A stretch of 64,000 bases of DNA from Torreya grandis. Its lineage: Eukaryota > Streptophyta > Pinopsida > Cupressales > Taxaceae. Shown in pieces: positions 1 to 11,029 of the stretch; the first letter of the stretch is position 1, and the number at the start of each line of letters is the position of its first letter. Location of the stretch: the NCBI GenBank assembly GCA_037957365.1, contig JARHVA010001174.1, positions 2,409,501 through 2,473,500 on the forward strand, in the 5' to 3' direction. Under the pieces are notes generated by a model that saw only the letters and a program-made list of their open reading frames with translations, did no database searches and was not told the origin of the DNA. Position numbers and translations under genes: made by a program.

Positions 1-118
1 GAGTAGATGTGAGACTTCAGAAAGTGAGAAAGATCTATATCTAAGAGGAACATCAAAGGTCTATGTTTGCCAAGTTTATAAGACTGAGGTGTTATATAAT
101 CCATAAATAGTGTCTATA
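1..118 (-). repeat. End of left (3') LTR of element A
   Basis: Aligns with 5690-5809 base by base with scattered substitutions. Both copies contain the run gactgaggtgttatataatc and end within gtgtcta(t/c)a. On the minus strand this is the LTR start, TG-like then tagacactat. The remainder of this LTR lies left of the window. Confidence 0.8.
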
Positions 119-949
119 TTTTCCCCCCATTTAATCTAGTAATAAAATTGCTAGTTTAAAGGAAAGGAATGCATACCTAGGTGTGTATAACACACCTTGC
201 CTTTTTTTGAGTCTAACTTGAGTACTTTGTTGGTGACTAGCCTACAACCAAGAGCATATTATATTACATAATCAGTGCATATAATATAGAATTGAAAGTA
301 TTGAAAAGATTGGAATTGAAATAACAAGGTTCAGGAGTACAAGTGTATCGATGTAATCGTCGTGCCTATTGGAAATTTTATTTGAAAGACATATCATTGT
401 AAGGTTCTAAAACTGAGATTAGGACACATATGTATAAATTTAGAAAGTACATATATCTAAAGAGATAGAAATAGAGAGAGATTGGTAGGTGCATGACCCC
501 CCAACCTTGGAGAAAAGGTTGGTTGCCACCTAGCATTTAAGATTAGCTCAATCGTGAAACCTAATAACTCGATGAGCATGAGTGAACAAAGTCAACTCAT
601 ACTATCAAATTGGTAAGTTTGGATGATATAATCAAGTCTAACCTAAAAATTTGGCAAGATTGAGTGATTTAATCAAATTAATCATACCAAAAGTGAACCA
701 ACTACTATAATATATTGTCTCAATATAGTCTATAAAAGTACATCAAAGTGGGTGATGATAGTACCTGAGAGTGTTTTGAAATATGAAACTAATTTGGATT
801 TTGTAATATTAGAGAAAATTATATAACATATGTACTTTAGATATGTATCATGATAAAATTGTGTATAATAATGGTACCAATGTATAGAATTTTACCACAA
901 TTATGAATTTGAATCATATAACTATGTGATTTAGCCAATTCAAAAACTA

Positions 950-1295
950 TGTGTGGTGAACATGTTTCTAAAGCATGCACCCACTATATATGGATAAATA
1001 TAAAAATAGAAACAAGTGCCAAATGTGGAGAACATGTTCCAAAAACATGCCCCCACTAAATTTGGAGATGTTGAATACTAAATAAGTGTGGAGAACATGC
1101 TTCCAAAGCATGCCCCCATTAAATTTGTAACTATGAATGTGTGGATAACATGCTTATATTGAATCTAAAATTGATATAAGTACCAAATACTGAATTAGTT
1201 TGGATAACATACTTCTAAAACATGTCTCCACCGAATCTAAATATTATGCCAAATGTGAAGAACATGTCTTTATGGCATGCCCCCACTGATATTAC
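950..1295. repeat. Imperfect tandem repeats with stem-loops in element A
   Basis: About five imperfect units of 60-75 bases, each built on the theme gtggagaacatg-cttcc-aaa-gcatg-ccccac. The core CATGCTTCCAAAGCATG is a 7-bp inverted repeat with a 3-base loop. Units begin near 952, 1023, 1088, 1190 and 1253, and the fourth is the most decayed. No coding potential. It lies between gag and the 3' LTR in the element's own orientation. Confidence 0.7.
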
Positions 1296-1559
1296 CCCCC
1301 TTGAGGTGAGGGAATAATATAAATTATTAACTACCTCACCTCAAAAGGGTAATACAACTATATAATCTAAAAATGGAACCATGTATCATATAGAAGGAAC
1401 ATGTCTAGGTAGATATAACATTAAATCACATAGAGCAATGTGGTCACATGAAAACATAATATGCATGATAAAGATCATGGCAACAACTAAATAGTAACAG
1501 TACAAGCTCAACAAGAAAATCAATCACACACACAAGAGCACTCAAAATCAAGTCAAAAG

Positions 1560-1860
1560 GTAATTATCCAAAGAGACCACAAACAAGGGGCATATTCAAA
1601 TGTCACACAATCAAAGGGACATGACTCAGTCCAATGTCCATAAAATCAAGGATGACATATTAAAAATTCCATACAACAAATAATGACATATCCAAATTTC
1701 AAAGAAAGCATACATAGGCACAAAGGCCACAAACAAAGGAGCATATTCAAATTCTTTAATAAGTAAGATAATAGAAAGGCAATACACTCAAAGAATTTCA
1801 TAGAGGAAATCATAAGCAACCGACATAAACATATCATAGTAACTCATGGATCAAATGTGT
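1560..1860. repeat. Diffuse A-rich repeats with gggacatg motifs in element A
   Basis: Loosely repeated phrases such as aaggggcatattcaaatgtc and aaagggacatgactcagtcc recur here, with companion atgtcc sequences that could pair. The same phrases recur in element B at 38955-39126. Short reading frames in this stretch have no recognisable product. Confidence 0.5.
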
Positions 1861-3121
1861 TAGAAAAAAGTGTCAAGTGCATAGCATATCAAGTACCCTG
1901 TAAAACATATAATCATGGCTAAAGGCATGTGTAAGTACATAAATGAGCTCAAAACATGATAATGTAGAGTGACCATAGAATTATATAACCTGAAAGTATT
2001 ATGATCATAGAGGTGGATGCCCCCAATGTCCATATGACATGAGTAGAGGAAAGACCCAACATCCAAATTAGGAATAAGTCATGTATCTGTGTATGCATGT
2101 ATCACACTCACATAGAAGCATGATACACTTGTATGTAGAAGTAATTGATACACCATCCATAAACATCGAACTAACACATAGATTCCAAGGATCCAATAGA
2201 ACATGTAGTTTTTGAAAATATTTTTGTATTTTTGAATGTTTTTTATATTTTTGTTATTTTTGGAATGTTTGAAGAGACTACTCTATGATCCCATCTAAAG
2301 GGTGATCATAGATATCTCTCTAATCAGTGCCTGAAAACCTTAAGTTATATATTTTACATTGTTTGCATCATGATTTGATAATTTGAAAAGGTACATTGCA
2401 TGTCCTTCCTCATATTTTACATGTGTAGTATAAGAAATAATGATATCATTTAAAATGTGTATTGAATTTTCCTTCATGAGGAAAGTTAATCCCTTGCTGA
2501 TTTGGGTCAATTTTTACTTCCATTTGGTATAGCCAAAGAGTTCCTTGTGTAAGTTAATAAGGAGATGTGGTAGGCATAACCCAAACCCATGTTTGAATTA
2601 CTTTAGGACCACAAGCAATTGGTATTATTATATTTCCCAAATAGTCTTCTAACCTCCTTTGTTTTTTAAGTTTTTTAGATCAAATCCAATTTGTTGTAAT
2701 TATCTTACATTGAAAATAGTTTTTTCTTGTGTAGGATCAATATGGTTATGTCAAAAATAAACACCACCCATGAATAAGGCAATTGTTAATTCTTGTTCAC
2801 GTGGATGATTTTTTTGTGTTCATTTTGGGATTATTGCATAGGACATTGACCTTGGATTGGCCCCATGTTAAATAACATTTCCAAACTAGTCATATAAAGA
2901 TTAAGAATACCACATTTTCGTTCATAATATTCACTTGGTAATTTATCTCCCTCCTTTGTGTGAGGGATAAAACTTTGATACTTAGAAAGGGATATGTTTG
3001 GATGAGTAAGGATAAATGAAGCATATCTATGCACATCCACATATAAATGTTTAAATGACTCATATTGTTTATGCAATGCTCTTTATTTTAATGTGGAAAG
3101 AATCCTTCTACTAAAAATAAA

Positions 3122-3785
3122 TTACAACTCCAAATTTGAGGTTCTAAATGCTAGCTCATATGATGTACTTTTGAATTGAATAGTATAATCTTGAAGGGAT
3201 TCATCATCATGTTGTTTGAAATTATGAAAATATTCTAACGTAAGTTTTGGCACCTTATGGATATTGAAAGCCATGAAGAGATTATCTTCCAACTTTAAAA
3301 AATTGGTTAAGGAACCTTTTGGTAGGCTATAGAACAAATGTTTAGCCTCATCAAAAATGCTCATATCGAATACTTTTAGCAATATTTTTTCATCTTGTGT
3401 TCATTGACCAAAAGAATGTAAATAGTGAATCATGTGGTCGAATGGGTCCATGTGACTCAAAAAGAGAGGTAAGTTCAAAATCTTATATATATGGATATTC
3501 AAGTATACATTGTACAAGAGGTTGATTGTTAAAATTCACATTTGCATTAGTATTATGGAAATCCATTTGAATTTGAAGTATACTTTCCTGCTTTTGAATA
3601 TCCCCAATAGTGGTCATCATAGTAATAAGATATTCCATGAGAACATTGGTGTTTTTCATAGTTTTTATAATTGGCTCCAATCTTCCACCTTTTTTAAATC
3701 GAGGCATATGAGTATCATCATCCTCATGTATAAAAAGTCCAAATTCATGATTAGTAAATTTAGGATGTGTCATTAATAGTACCAT
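3122..3785 (-). pseudogene. Retrotransposon gag fragment (element A)
   Basis: Two consecutive minus-strand reading frames (3483-3785, then 3122-3382) are separated by about 100 bases with a stop or frameshift. The second contains a run typical of plant Ty3/gypsy gag capsid domains: an Ala-Lys-His-Leu-Phe-Tyr-Ser-Leu-Pro segment, then Gly-Ser-Leu-Thr-Asn-Phe, then Phe-Lys-Gln-His-Asp-Asp-Glu-Ser-Leu-Gln-Asp-Tyr and Phe-Lys. In intact gag this region covers capsid helices around the W-x-LP-x-GSI and FKQ-x-x-ESL motifs. The upstream frame (100 residues, acidic His-Glu-Asp-Asp-Asp patch) would be its N-terminal part. The fragments are too short and broken to make a full gag. A further open stretch at 2831-3076 on the same strand has no recognisable domain. 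Confidence 0.6.
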
Positions 3786-4680
3786 ATCTTTGAATTTTGG
3801 TCCTTTTGGAATATCCTTTGAATAGCTTGGACCATTGGAAGAATTTGGTTCATTCTCTTTATAATTAGTTCATAAATCAATCATAATTTCCTTATGTATT
3901 TGTTGGAACTTTTGGTGATTATATGAAGGATCATCTTGGTCATATGCAATCATTTTTATGGTAGGATGTCCATGAAGGGCTTGAGTAAATGACTTGCCTT
4001 GTTGGTGACTCATGGATTTTTCTTAAAATCCCAAGCCTTGTCAATTTGTATTATTTTTAAGAGATATAGGGTGGATTATACCATGTTCATGTTTTCCCAA
4101 TCCTTGGTCATTGTATCCATATTTTAGAAAATATCAAAGGATAAAATCATATAATGGTGGTGTAGGAAGTATGGGTAAAGGATCGTTATCTTCTTTAAGA
4201 TGGATCAAATCATCTCTTGAAATGGTGAGAGTATGAACCTAAATAGAAGGATGGTAGCTACCACCATTCAAAGATTTGATATTTGAGTCTTTAACACTTG
4301 GAAGAATACAAGAGTAATCAATTTTCACCCCTTAATAGAAAGTTGGAGAGTTTCATAATCATAGTCATCAAAGCAATTGATATCATCCATGATGAGAGAG
4401 ATAAAGAAGAAACATCCTAAAATGTACACTTAGGTAAGAATGATGTTCAAAGATCAGGTTCACTAAATGTTTATCCCTAAAAATATATAGATTGGGGTTA
4501 TCTAGGGTTAAAGGGGTAGAGATAGCCTAGGGAATAAGGATGATAAACTATCTCTAAAGCAAGTCGATTAGGTGTTAAATTTAGATATAAATATATGTTG
4601 AATTCATTAAACTAAGATAGGCTAAAAATAGTAAGTATGACTATGATAGATATATAAATGATAAATTAATATTATCCTTA

Positions 4681-4697
4681 GCTTGCTTTGATGCTAA
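4681..4697 (-). other. Candidate primer binding site of element A
   Basis: On the minus strand this reads ttagcatcaaagcaagc directly inside the 5' LTR. It resembles the tggcatcaaagcaagc-type or tggtatcagagc-type sites of plant LTR elements, with one or two changes. It sets the inner border of the right LTR at about 4698. Confidence 0.45.
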
Positions 4698-5809
4698 TGC
4701 AATTCTAGATTTGGAACAGACAAAAAATAGACTAGAAGATGATTATGAAATAGTCATCAAATTATGAATTACGTGCCTCTGGAGCCACAAACACTAGCAT
4801 CAACCCTAAATGGTTATGTCGATGTTACTATCTGAACCTAATGTAAGTGTCATGTATAGAATACCTGTTGAAAAATAATGTGACTACCTAGATGTTTTTG
4901 GGTTTGACTTCACCTTCATTATGGTGCATTCAGATCTAGATCATGGACTATTGCTCCTCATGAATTTTCAAAACCTTAGTTCTTCATCTTCATAATGACG
5001 TTTGGGAAAAAATGGTTTACAGGGCACATAGTGTCAAGCTAACCCCAAAAACCCCTCTATCAATGAATGTTTCCTACATAACTAATACTTTGTAGAGGGC
5101 CTCAGACTTTTGTAGTTATCCCCTATGTTTTGTCTTGTGTGTGAATAATGTAATATGTGCAAAGCAAGTACAACAGTCACCTAGCTTGTAACTTGGAAAA
5201 TATAGCTCTTGGACTACTCCTTCAGTACTTCAAACTTATGTATATTTTTTTCCTATGACTAATATGAGAATATGATAAAATAAGAAATATTTTATTTTAT
5301 TGAGTGCTTAATTAAATTATTTGATAAGTTACCTTTAATTTTGTCTAGGTTTTTTAGGTGAGAAATGAATGAGGGTTGATCTTGTATTTATATCAATCCC
5401 TTTGGAGAAGTAACTCGCATTAAATCACTTAAACTAGCCATTAGGATAAGTTTCATTTACAAATTAGATGACTTGATGGCACAAGACACTTGTGTCAAGG
5501 TAGTACACTTGCATTGCTGCAAGTGTCTATATTGAATGCTAGTGTCTAGGGAGTAGGAAATTAGGTACAAACTCAAAGCTTATAGAGGTGAAAGATAAGT
5601 AGGTTATAAGCATTTTGGGCAAGATAAAAGGTTTGGGTCATCAACATAAGACTAGTCAAACTAAGAGATAGGCTAAAAAACACAACATAGAGTAGATACA
5701 AGACTTCAAAAAGTGGGAAAAGGTCTATAACTGAGAAGAACAACTAAAGTCCGAGTTTGCCAAGTGTACAAGACTGAGGTGTTATATAATCCATAAAATA
5801 GTGTCTACA
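4698..5809 (-). repeat. Right (5') LTR of element A, about 1.1 kb
   Basis: The outer end at 5809 is supported by homology to bases 1-118 and by the tgtagacac minus-strand start common to plant LTRs. The inner border at 4698 (TG on the plus strand) is inferred from the adjacent primer-binding-like sequence only. Confidence 0.65.
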
Positions 5810-7370
5810 ATATGCAATGGTGTTCCTTTAATTAATGCAACCTATAATATATCTTTTGACACTTGGAAAATGACAAATTTGTCTTGGCTTGAGTGCTTAA
5901 GACTTTGGTTAAGACTTGCTTGTTGTGATTGTTTATTGTATTTGAAAGTTTAGGGAAACCCCTTTGAATGTGCAAGTGTTAGAATAGGCTTATTTGAAAT
6001 TTTATATGATCTAATAGGATTAGACCTATTGCATATTTATATGAGACTCTTTGGCTACTTTCTCATGCCATAGACATGAGAAACATATGAGTCAACCCCT
6101 AAAGATGATTTGAATTTTAAAAAATATCATTGTCTTGCATGGGGATGAGTGCATCAAAGTTGGACACCTACAAAATTTTTCATGCATTTAAATCTTTTGA
6201 ACTTGTCTAAAAGACATGAATAATATCTGATGATCTAAAGATAGTCTGAGTATGATAATGAATAGGTAGGCATAAACTAAGGAATTCTTACAAGTAACTG
6301 ATAGTAAATCAAGAAATTTATACCCATATAAAGCATGTAAATAGATGAGAAGGGTGTATAGGATCCATGTGTGTATGTATAATCCATCTAAGGTGATGGT
6401 AGTTCAAGATTGACATTTCCAAGTGTCTAATACAATATTTTATTATCTAAAAATTTCCCCATTTTATTCTAGTATTGAAATGAAATAAAAATGTTAGAGT
6501 AAAAGGATAAAGAGATATACTTGAGTGTGTACTAAGCACATTTTCTTTGGGAGGAGGTTATGAATGTATAGCTTTATTCAAACAAACTTGCAATGAACAT
6601 GAAACAATCAATGTCCATATATAAAAATTAAATTGAATATCTTGAAACTTAAGGAGAAATGAAGGAATACACCTATAAGTTGGTGAAACATGTTGCACCC
6701 TATGATGCTACTAGAGATTATGCTTCCTATTGAAGTATTGTAGAATCATGTTTCCTAATGAAACATATGGAGAATTTTGGATTATTTACTGAAGCACTTG
6801 GAGAATTTGGGGTGATCAATTAAAAAATTAACTAAGGCGAGGGACATGGGTTGGTAAAATAAATGCCTCAATGCTCAGGAGTAGTGTCAGGCCATTGAGG
6901 ACATAGAATCTCAACCGCACTATGCATTTAATTGATCTTGAACCTCAAGATGAAAGGGGAATCCTATCCTAAGCTCATGAATCAACCATTGCAGACAAAC
7001 ATATTGATTCAACATGTAACATTCAATACCATCAATGTCACGCTCTTATGTAGAAAATTGTAATAGTGTGTGTGTATGAAAAATATTTATGTACCATATT
7101 TTGATCTAATCAGTGTCAACATGATATATAATGTTATGCATTTATATCTTATTTGATCCCAAATCTAAAAAAATTGAAAACTTGTAACTTAGTTCTTGTA
7201 AAATGTGTGCATATGCTGAAAAATTGTCTTGATTTGTAAACATTTGTCTCATTGTGATGCTTTGTAATGACATATGATGCACGTAACTCTTTAATTTGAG
7301 ATGATTGACTGTAAAAATAAGTTTTACAATCCCTCACCTCAAATGAGAGGCATATATTCAAATATTTTCA
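5810..7370 (-). mobile_element. Fragment of a C-like LTR element (C')
   Basis: 5810-6451 aligns with 46373-47032 of element C's left LTR, sharing phrases such as ttttgacacttg, gatgatttgaattttaaaaa, gagaagggtgta and aagtgtctaata. 6452-7370 follows the internal region that starts at 47033 in C, sharing agtaaaaggataaagata, ggccattga and tcatttaatt. The rest of this LTR would lie beyond A's other end, outside the window. After about 7370, just past the poly-purine phrase cctcacctcaaatgagagg, the similarity fades. The copy is inferred to be older than A, which interrupts it. Confidence 0.7.
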
Positions 7371-7861
7371 AATCTTTTAAAAATTGAGCAGAATTGAGAA
7401 AAATATTTTCAAAATTGAGTGAGTTGAGAGAATTGAATGAAATTAATCAAAATATAGGTGTCAAAAATGATCAAATGATATATATCTACTTATCTTATCA
7501 AGAAGTGGAAAAGAGTTGTTAAAACATACTTTGAAAGTTCCAATCAAAATTGTCATTAGAAGGTTTTGTTTATACCAATTATGGCAACATGATTCACATA
7601 CAAACATGTGTATTTGTTCTTCTACTCATTTATTTTTATTTCACCATGATATGTTATAACATTTATTTATTATATTTGTTTGTAAGAATGTTTCATATTT
7701 TTAAAGAGCTCTCATTGCATGTGAGTGGAGTCATGATATGCAGTTCCTTCATCCTTCCTTTCTTAATTAAGTGTAGGTAAGTGTTTAATAATATCATTTT
7801 TTTTACTTTGGTGCATGCATTCATTCATGCCACATACACACATTTAATTAGGGGCATTATG
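7371..7861. other. Unassigned sequence
   Basis: AT-rich DNA with short plus-strand open frames (7550-7780) that show no domain. The last 20 bases (taattaggggcatta) resemble a plus-strand polypurine tract beside the LTR-like start at 7862. Confidence 0.4.
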
Positions 7862-10140
7862 TAGACACCCAATTTTAGTACAAAGATTATTATTGTAATA
7901 TTTTTAGTGTCATTTTGTGAAAATGGTCCATTGGTTCAAATTAAGGTCTTATTGGCCCTTCTCCATGTGTTTGTCATTTTTATTCTTCTTCTTCTCTATG
8001 CAATCCATGGTCTTTTGTTTTTCCTTTCTTCTTTGTTCATTTTGTGCCTTTACAACTTTTTCTATGTTTTTATCTTTGTATATTGGCTTTGCTTCTATAG
8101 AGTCAGATTAGAAAAGATGTTGAATTTGTCTACAACCTTTTGTCATCCCTTATTCACATCCTTTTGATGTTTAGATTAGTGTATGTCAATGACATGTATT
8201 TTCTTTGGTTGGCTTGCACACCAATAGGTCTCTAATTTGTATTTAAGAATATTATATCTACAAGGCCTCTTAGAAAGCATTTCAGGAGAAAGTACAAAGG
8301 AATTATTAAGATGAATCATCAAGCATTTCAAGTCTAAGCACACTCCACAAAGATTTATTTCTACTCAAGAAATTTCAAAACAGGTTTAGCTGCATTTTAT
8401 ACCAAAAGAAGGATAGGATAATGTTCATGTAATTTTACTTAGGGAAGAGGAGGTGAAGCTATCACTCAAAATTCTGCTCACATGCACAAGAGAACTACAT
8501 TGACTCTGATTCTAAGTGTGTGGCATATGTAATTACAACTCCTTGATGAGGTTTTTGAGTCAACTAACCTTACACTTTATATATGACTCTTGCAAGTTGT
8601 GGCAAATTAGGTCAAAAAGATAATTCAAACAAGTCTTCAAAATAATTCAACAAAGAAACTACATAACCCTATATGGAATTCAAAAGTGCTCCCACACAGA
8701 AAAAATCAAAATCTAGATTAGTCCCAAGTAAAAAATTAGTGACTCGAAACACATTTTGAAGTACAAGTCACCAAATTTGTCCTTTCATGTTCTGACAATA
8801 ACTATATAACCCTACACAACCACTTCCAAATCACTATTCCAATGTCAGAATCCCAAGATTCTATTAGGTGTGTCAATTTATTATCTTCTTTGTTATTTCA
8901 TTGTTATTGCTTGTCATAATTAATTTATTTTCCCATTTGTCCCTATTTTCAGCACACTTCAAGTTTTGATTTCCTATTCAAACTATATTTACTTAAGAAT
9001 CCTTTTTATCACCCTTTAACATAATTGTGCATTATGTTTATTGCCTTGGTGTTCATTTTAATTAAAACACTAGATCTATGGGAGTTGTATATTCTCCCTC
9101 TCTTACAAGTGCCACATTTGGTATCTCTACATCCCCACCATCGTCGACCATTGCTACTGCTACAAATGGGAATATAGATCACAATTAGGTTCCTGCCTAC
9201 TATATCGCATACTTTTTTGTAACCCTGACATCATCTTCCTTAAGATCCTCTATAGGGGCATCCACATATTCATCATCAGTAGCCTCTATCTCTCTGGGCC
9301 TTGGTGCCTGCACCTCACCAATTTGCAAGGGACCTCTTGCCTATCATTGCCACATGTATGGTATCAGTGGCCTAACATGTCTCACAGTGACCCTATCATA
9401 CTCAAACCTCTTCAAATCTCCATGTCAATCTTTATACCACTAGTTGACATTGATTTGCCTGATTTATTTTCATCCTCGAGCCACTTTGGATGTATTCTAT
9501 CATTCCTCTCACAACACTTTGTGGTGAATTAGGTCAAAGAGAATGAGAAGACAAAACAAGACATCTCAACCACTAATTTAAAGAAAAGAAGCCACATCAT
9601 TGTTCAACATCACCTTGTGCACATGCCTAGAAAGTTACAAAACCCCTGAAAAGTAGCAAATGACATAATCGACATGCAGGGACATAATCAACAGGTATAA
9701 TGGATCATAATCCATAGTTTGTTGATTCTATCCAATCAAAATTGGTGCTCTATTAATTTGGTCCCTTTCACAAGTCAAGGCTATATTATGAGGTTTCATC
9801 TCAGTTAGGTTCCATATCTTATTTGTAATCTCAAATTTTCAAAACAATTCCTAAATATGTTTGTTTCTCTCTCTCTCTTTCCATTTTACTACATTAACAT
9901 TGCTTGTTTATTGTTTAATAATATTTTTAGATATTTTTGTAAGGCATAATAATTATTTCATTTTAGCTCGTGTGTAATGTAATTGATCCTAAACCACAAA
10001 GAATTAAATATAATATTGTAAATGAAGTGGAGGCAGGGAAGTTTTACCAAACACTTTCATATATTTTCAACTACGCTGAAATTTATAATCACTACTAAGA
10101 GTATTTTCACATTTCATAAAAAAATATTGAAGGGATGAGA
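7862..10140 (+). repeat. Probable LTR-derived sequence, right border unknown
   Basis: Starts TGTAGACACCC, a common plant LTR 5' terminus, straight after a GGGGCATTA polypurine-like run. This would be a plus-strand 3' LTR or solo LTR. A TATA-like tatttaag sits near 8240. I found no second copy in the window and cannot place the end. Nothing recognisable occurs in 8300-10140 apart from a CT-run at about 9866. A 69-codon frame at 9323-9532 has no domain I recognise. Confidence 0.35.
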
Positions 10141-10157
10141 ATAATTACTACTTTATA

Positions 10158-10618
10158 TATATATATATATATATATCGAGATAATATTATTTTAACATAA
10201 TGTTAAGGGTTGAGTGGATTGGTAAGTTTTTGGCGTTTACAAAAAAGAGATCTAGAAATATTGTTATTATAATTCATTCCTGTACGTACTCAACAGAGTC
10301 AAGAAGTTTATTGTTATCCCTATATAACTTGTCTCCAAGATTTTTGATTATATATATATATATATAGGGATAATATTATTTTAACATAATGTTAAGGGTT
10401 GAGTGGATTGGTAAGTTCTTGACGTTTACCAAAAAGAGATCTAGATTTAAAAATCTTGGAAACAAGTTATACAGGGATAACAATAAACTTCTTGACTCTG
10501 TTGAGTACGTACCAACGTGATGATGATAGTTCTAATCTGAACTACCAAAGATCTCCCTCACTCCAAACAATATTTACTTGAGAAGAAATGAATTATAATA
10601 ACAATTTCACAGATTCAA
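10158..10618. repeat. Composite direct plus inverted repeat with TA runs
   Basis: A segment P at 10181-10258 (containing aacataatgttaagggttga) recurs in the same orientation at 10370-10445. Between them, 10260-10350 is the reverse complement of 10446-10515 plus 10588-10612. Both contain actcaacagagtcaagaag or its complement and the tgttatccctata phrase. The right arm is interrupted by about 70 bases. TA dinucleotide runs (10158-10177, 10350-10368) precede each P copy. It reads as the product of an inverted duplication or an insertion of a short element, about 400 bases upstream of the kinase gene. Confidence 0.75.
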
Positions 10619-10678
10619 ATCTTTAACTGATAATAAAAAATGAAAGAATGTTTTCGATTCCCATATAATATATATATG

Positions 10679-10800
10679 TTTTTATTATCCCTACATAGAA
10701 ACTTAATTTACTATATAGGTGTTTCGTTTCATTAGAGACGAAGTTGTTTAATCCCTACGTGGCGACTTCATTAAATATAGATGTTTCTTTTCATTAAAAT
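10679..10800. repeat. Two-copy tandem repeat upstream of the kinase gene
   Basis: Two units of about 60 bases, each running from a tttaat/tttatt-atccctac start through a-acttaattta or g-acttcattaa to ataggtgtttcgtttcatta or atagatgtttcttttcatta. Located 230-350 bases before the start codon, so within the likely promoter or 5' leader region. No effect can be read from sequence alone. Confidence 0.65.
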
Positions 10801-11029
10801 ATTACCACCTTTCCTGGAGTCGGCCATCGTCATTTATGTGTGAAATAGGTAGAGATAAATGAATAAACCTGCAAATTTACTCCTAATGATAAGGAATAGG
10901 TGGTCAATAATAGTGGCCAAAATACAGCCAAAAATTGCTTCTTCTTACTCTATGCCCATGGTCTCCATCTGAACAACACCGGCAGGACACTTCTGTTATT
11001 TTGTTTGCAGAATCCAGATTAAGTTATCC

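Larger units (their letters stand above)
1..5809 (-). mobile_element. LTR element A, gag-bearing, probably non-autonomous
   Basis: Bases 1-118 match 5690-5809, both ending in a gtgtcta-type terminus, so they are the ends of two LTRs. The left LTR is cut by the window edge. A gag-like reading frame on the minus strand (3122-3785) sets the orientation, so the right LTR is the 5' LTR. Right of position 118 lies a C-run (ttttcccccc), which on the minus strand is a polypurine tract beside the 3' LTR. A primer-binding-like sequence lies at 4681-4697. I find no protease, reverse transcriptase or integrase in the 4.6 kb between the LTRs. Right of 5809 the DNA matches the LTR of element C, so A appears to have inserted into a C-like copy. 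Roughly 15% of LTR positions differ by eye over the 118 bases, so it is old. Confidence 0.75.

Noticed and set aside
950..1295. CRISPR-like spaced repeats
   Set aside because: Units are imperfect, spacing varies, and the setting is a plant LTR element.
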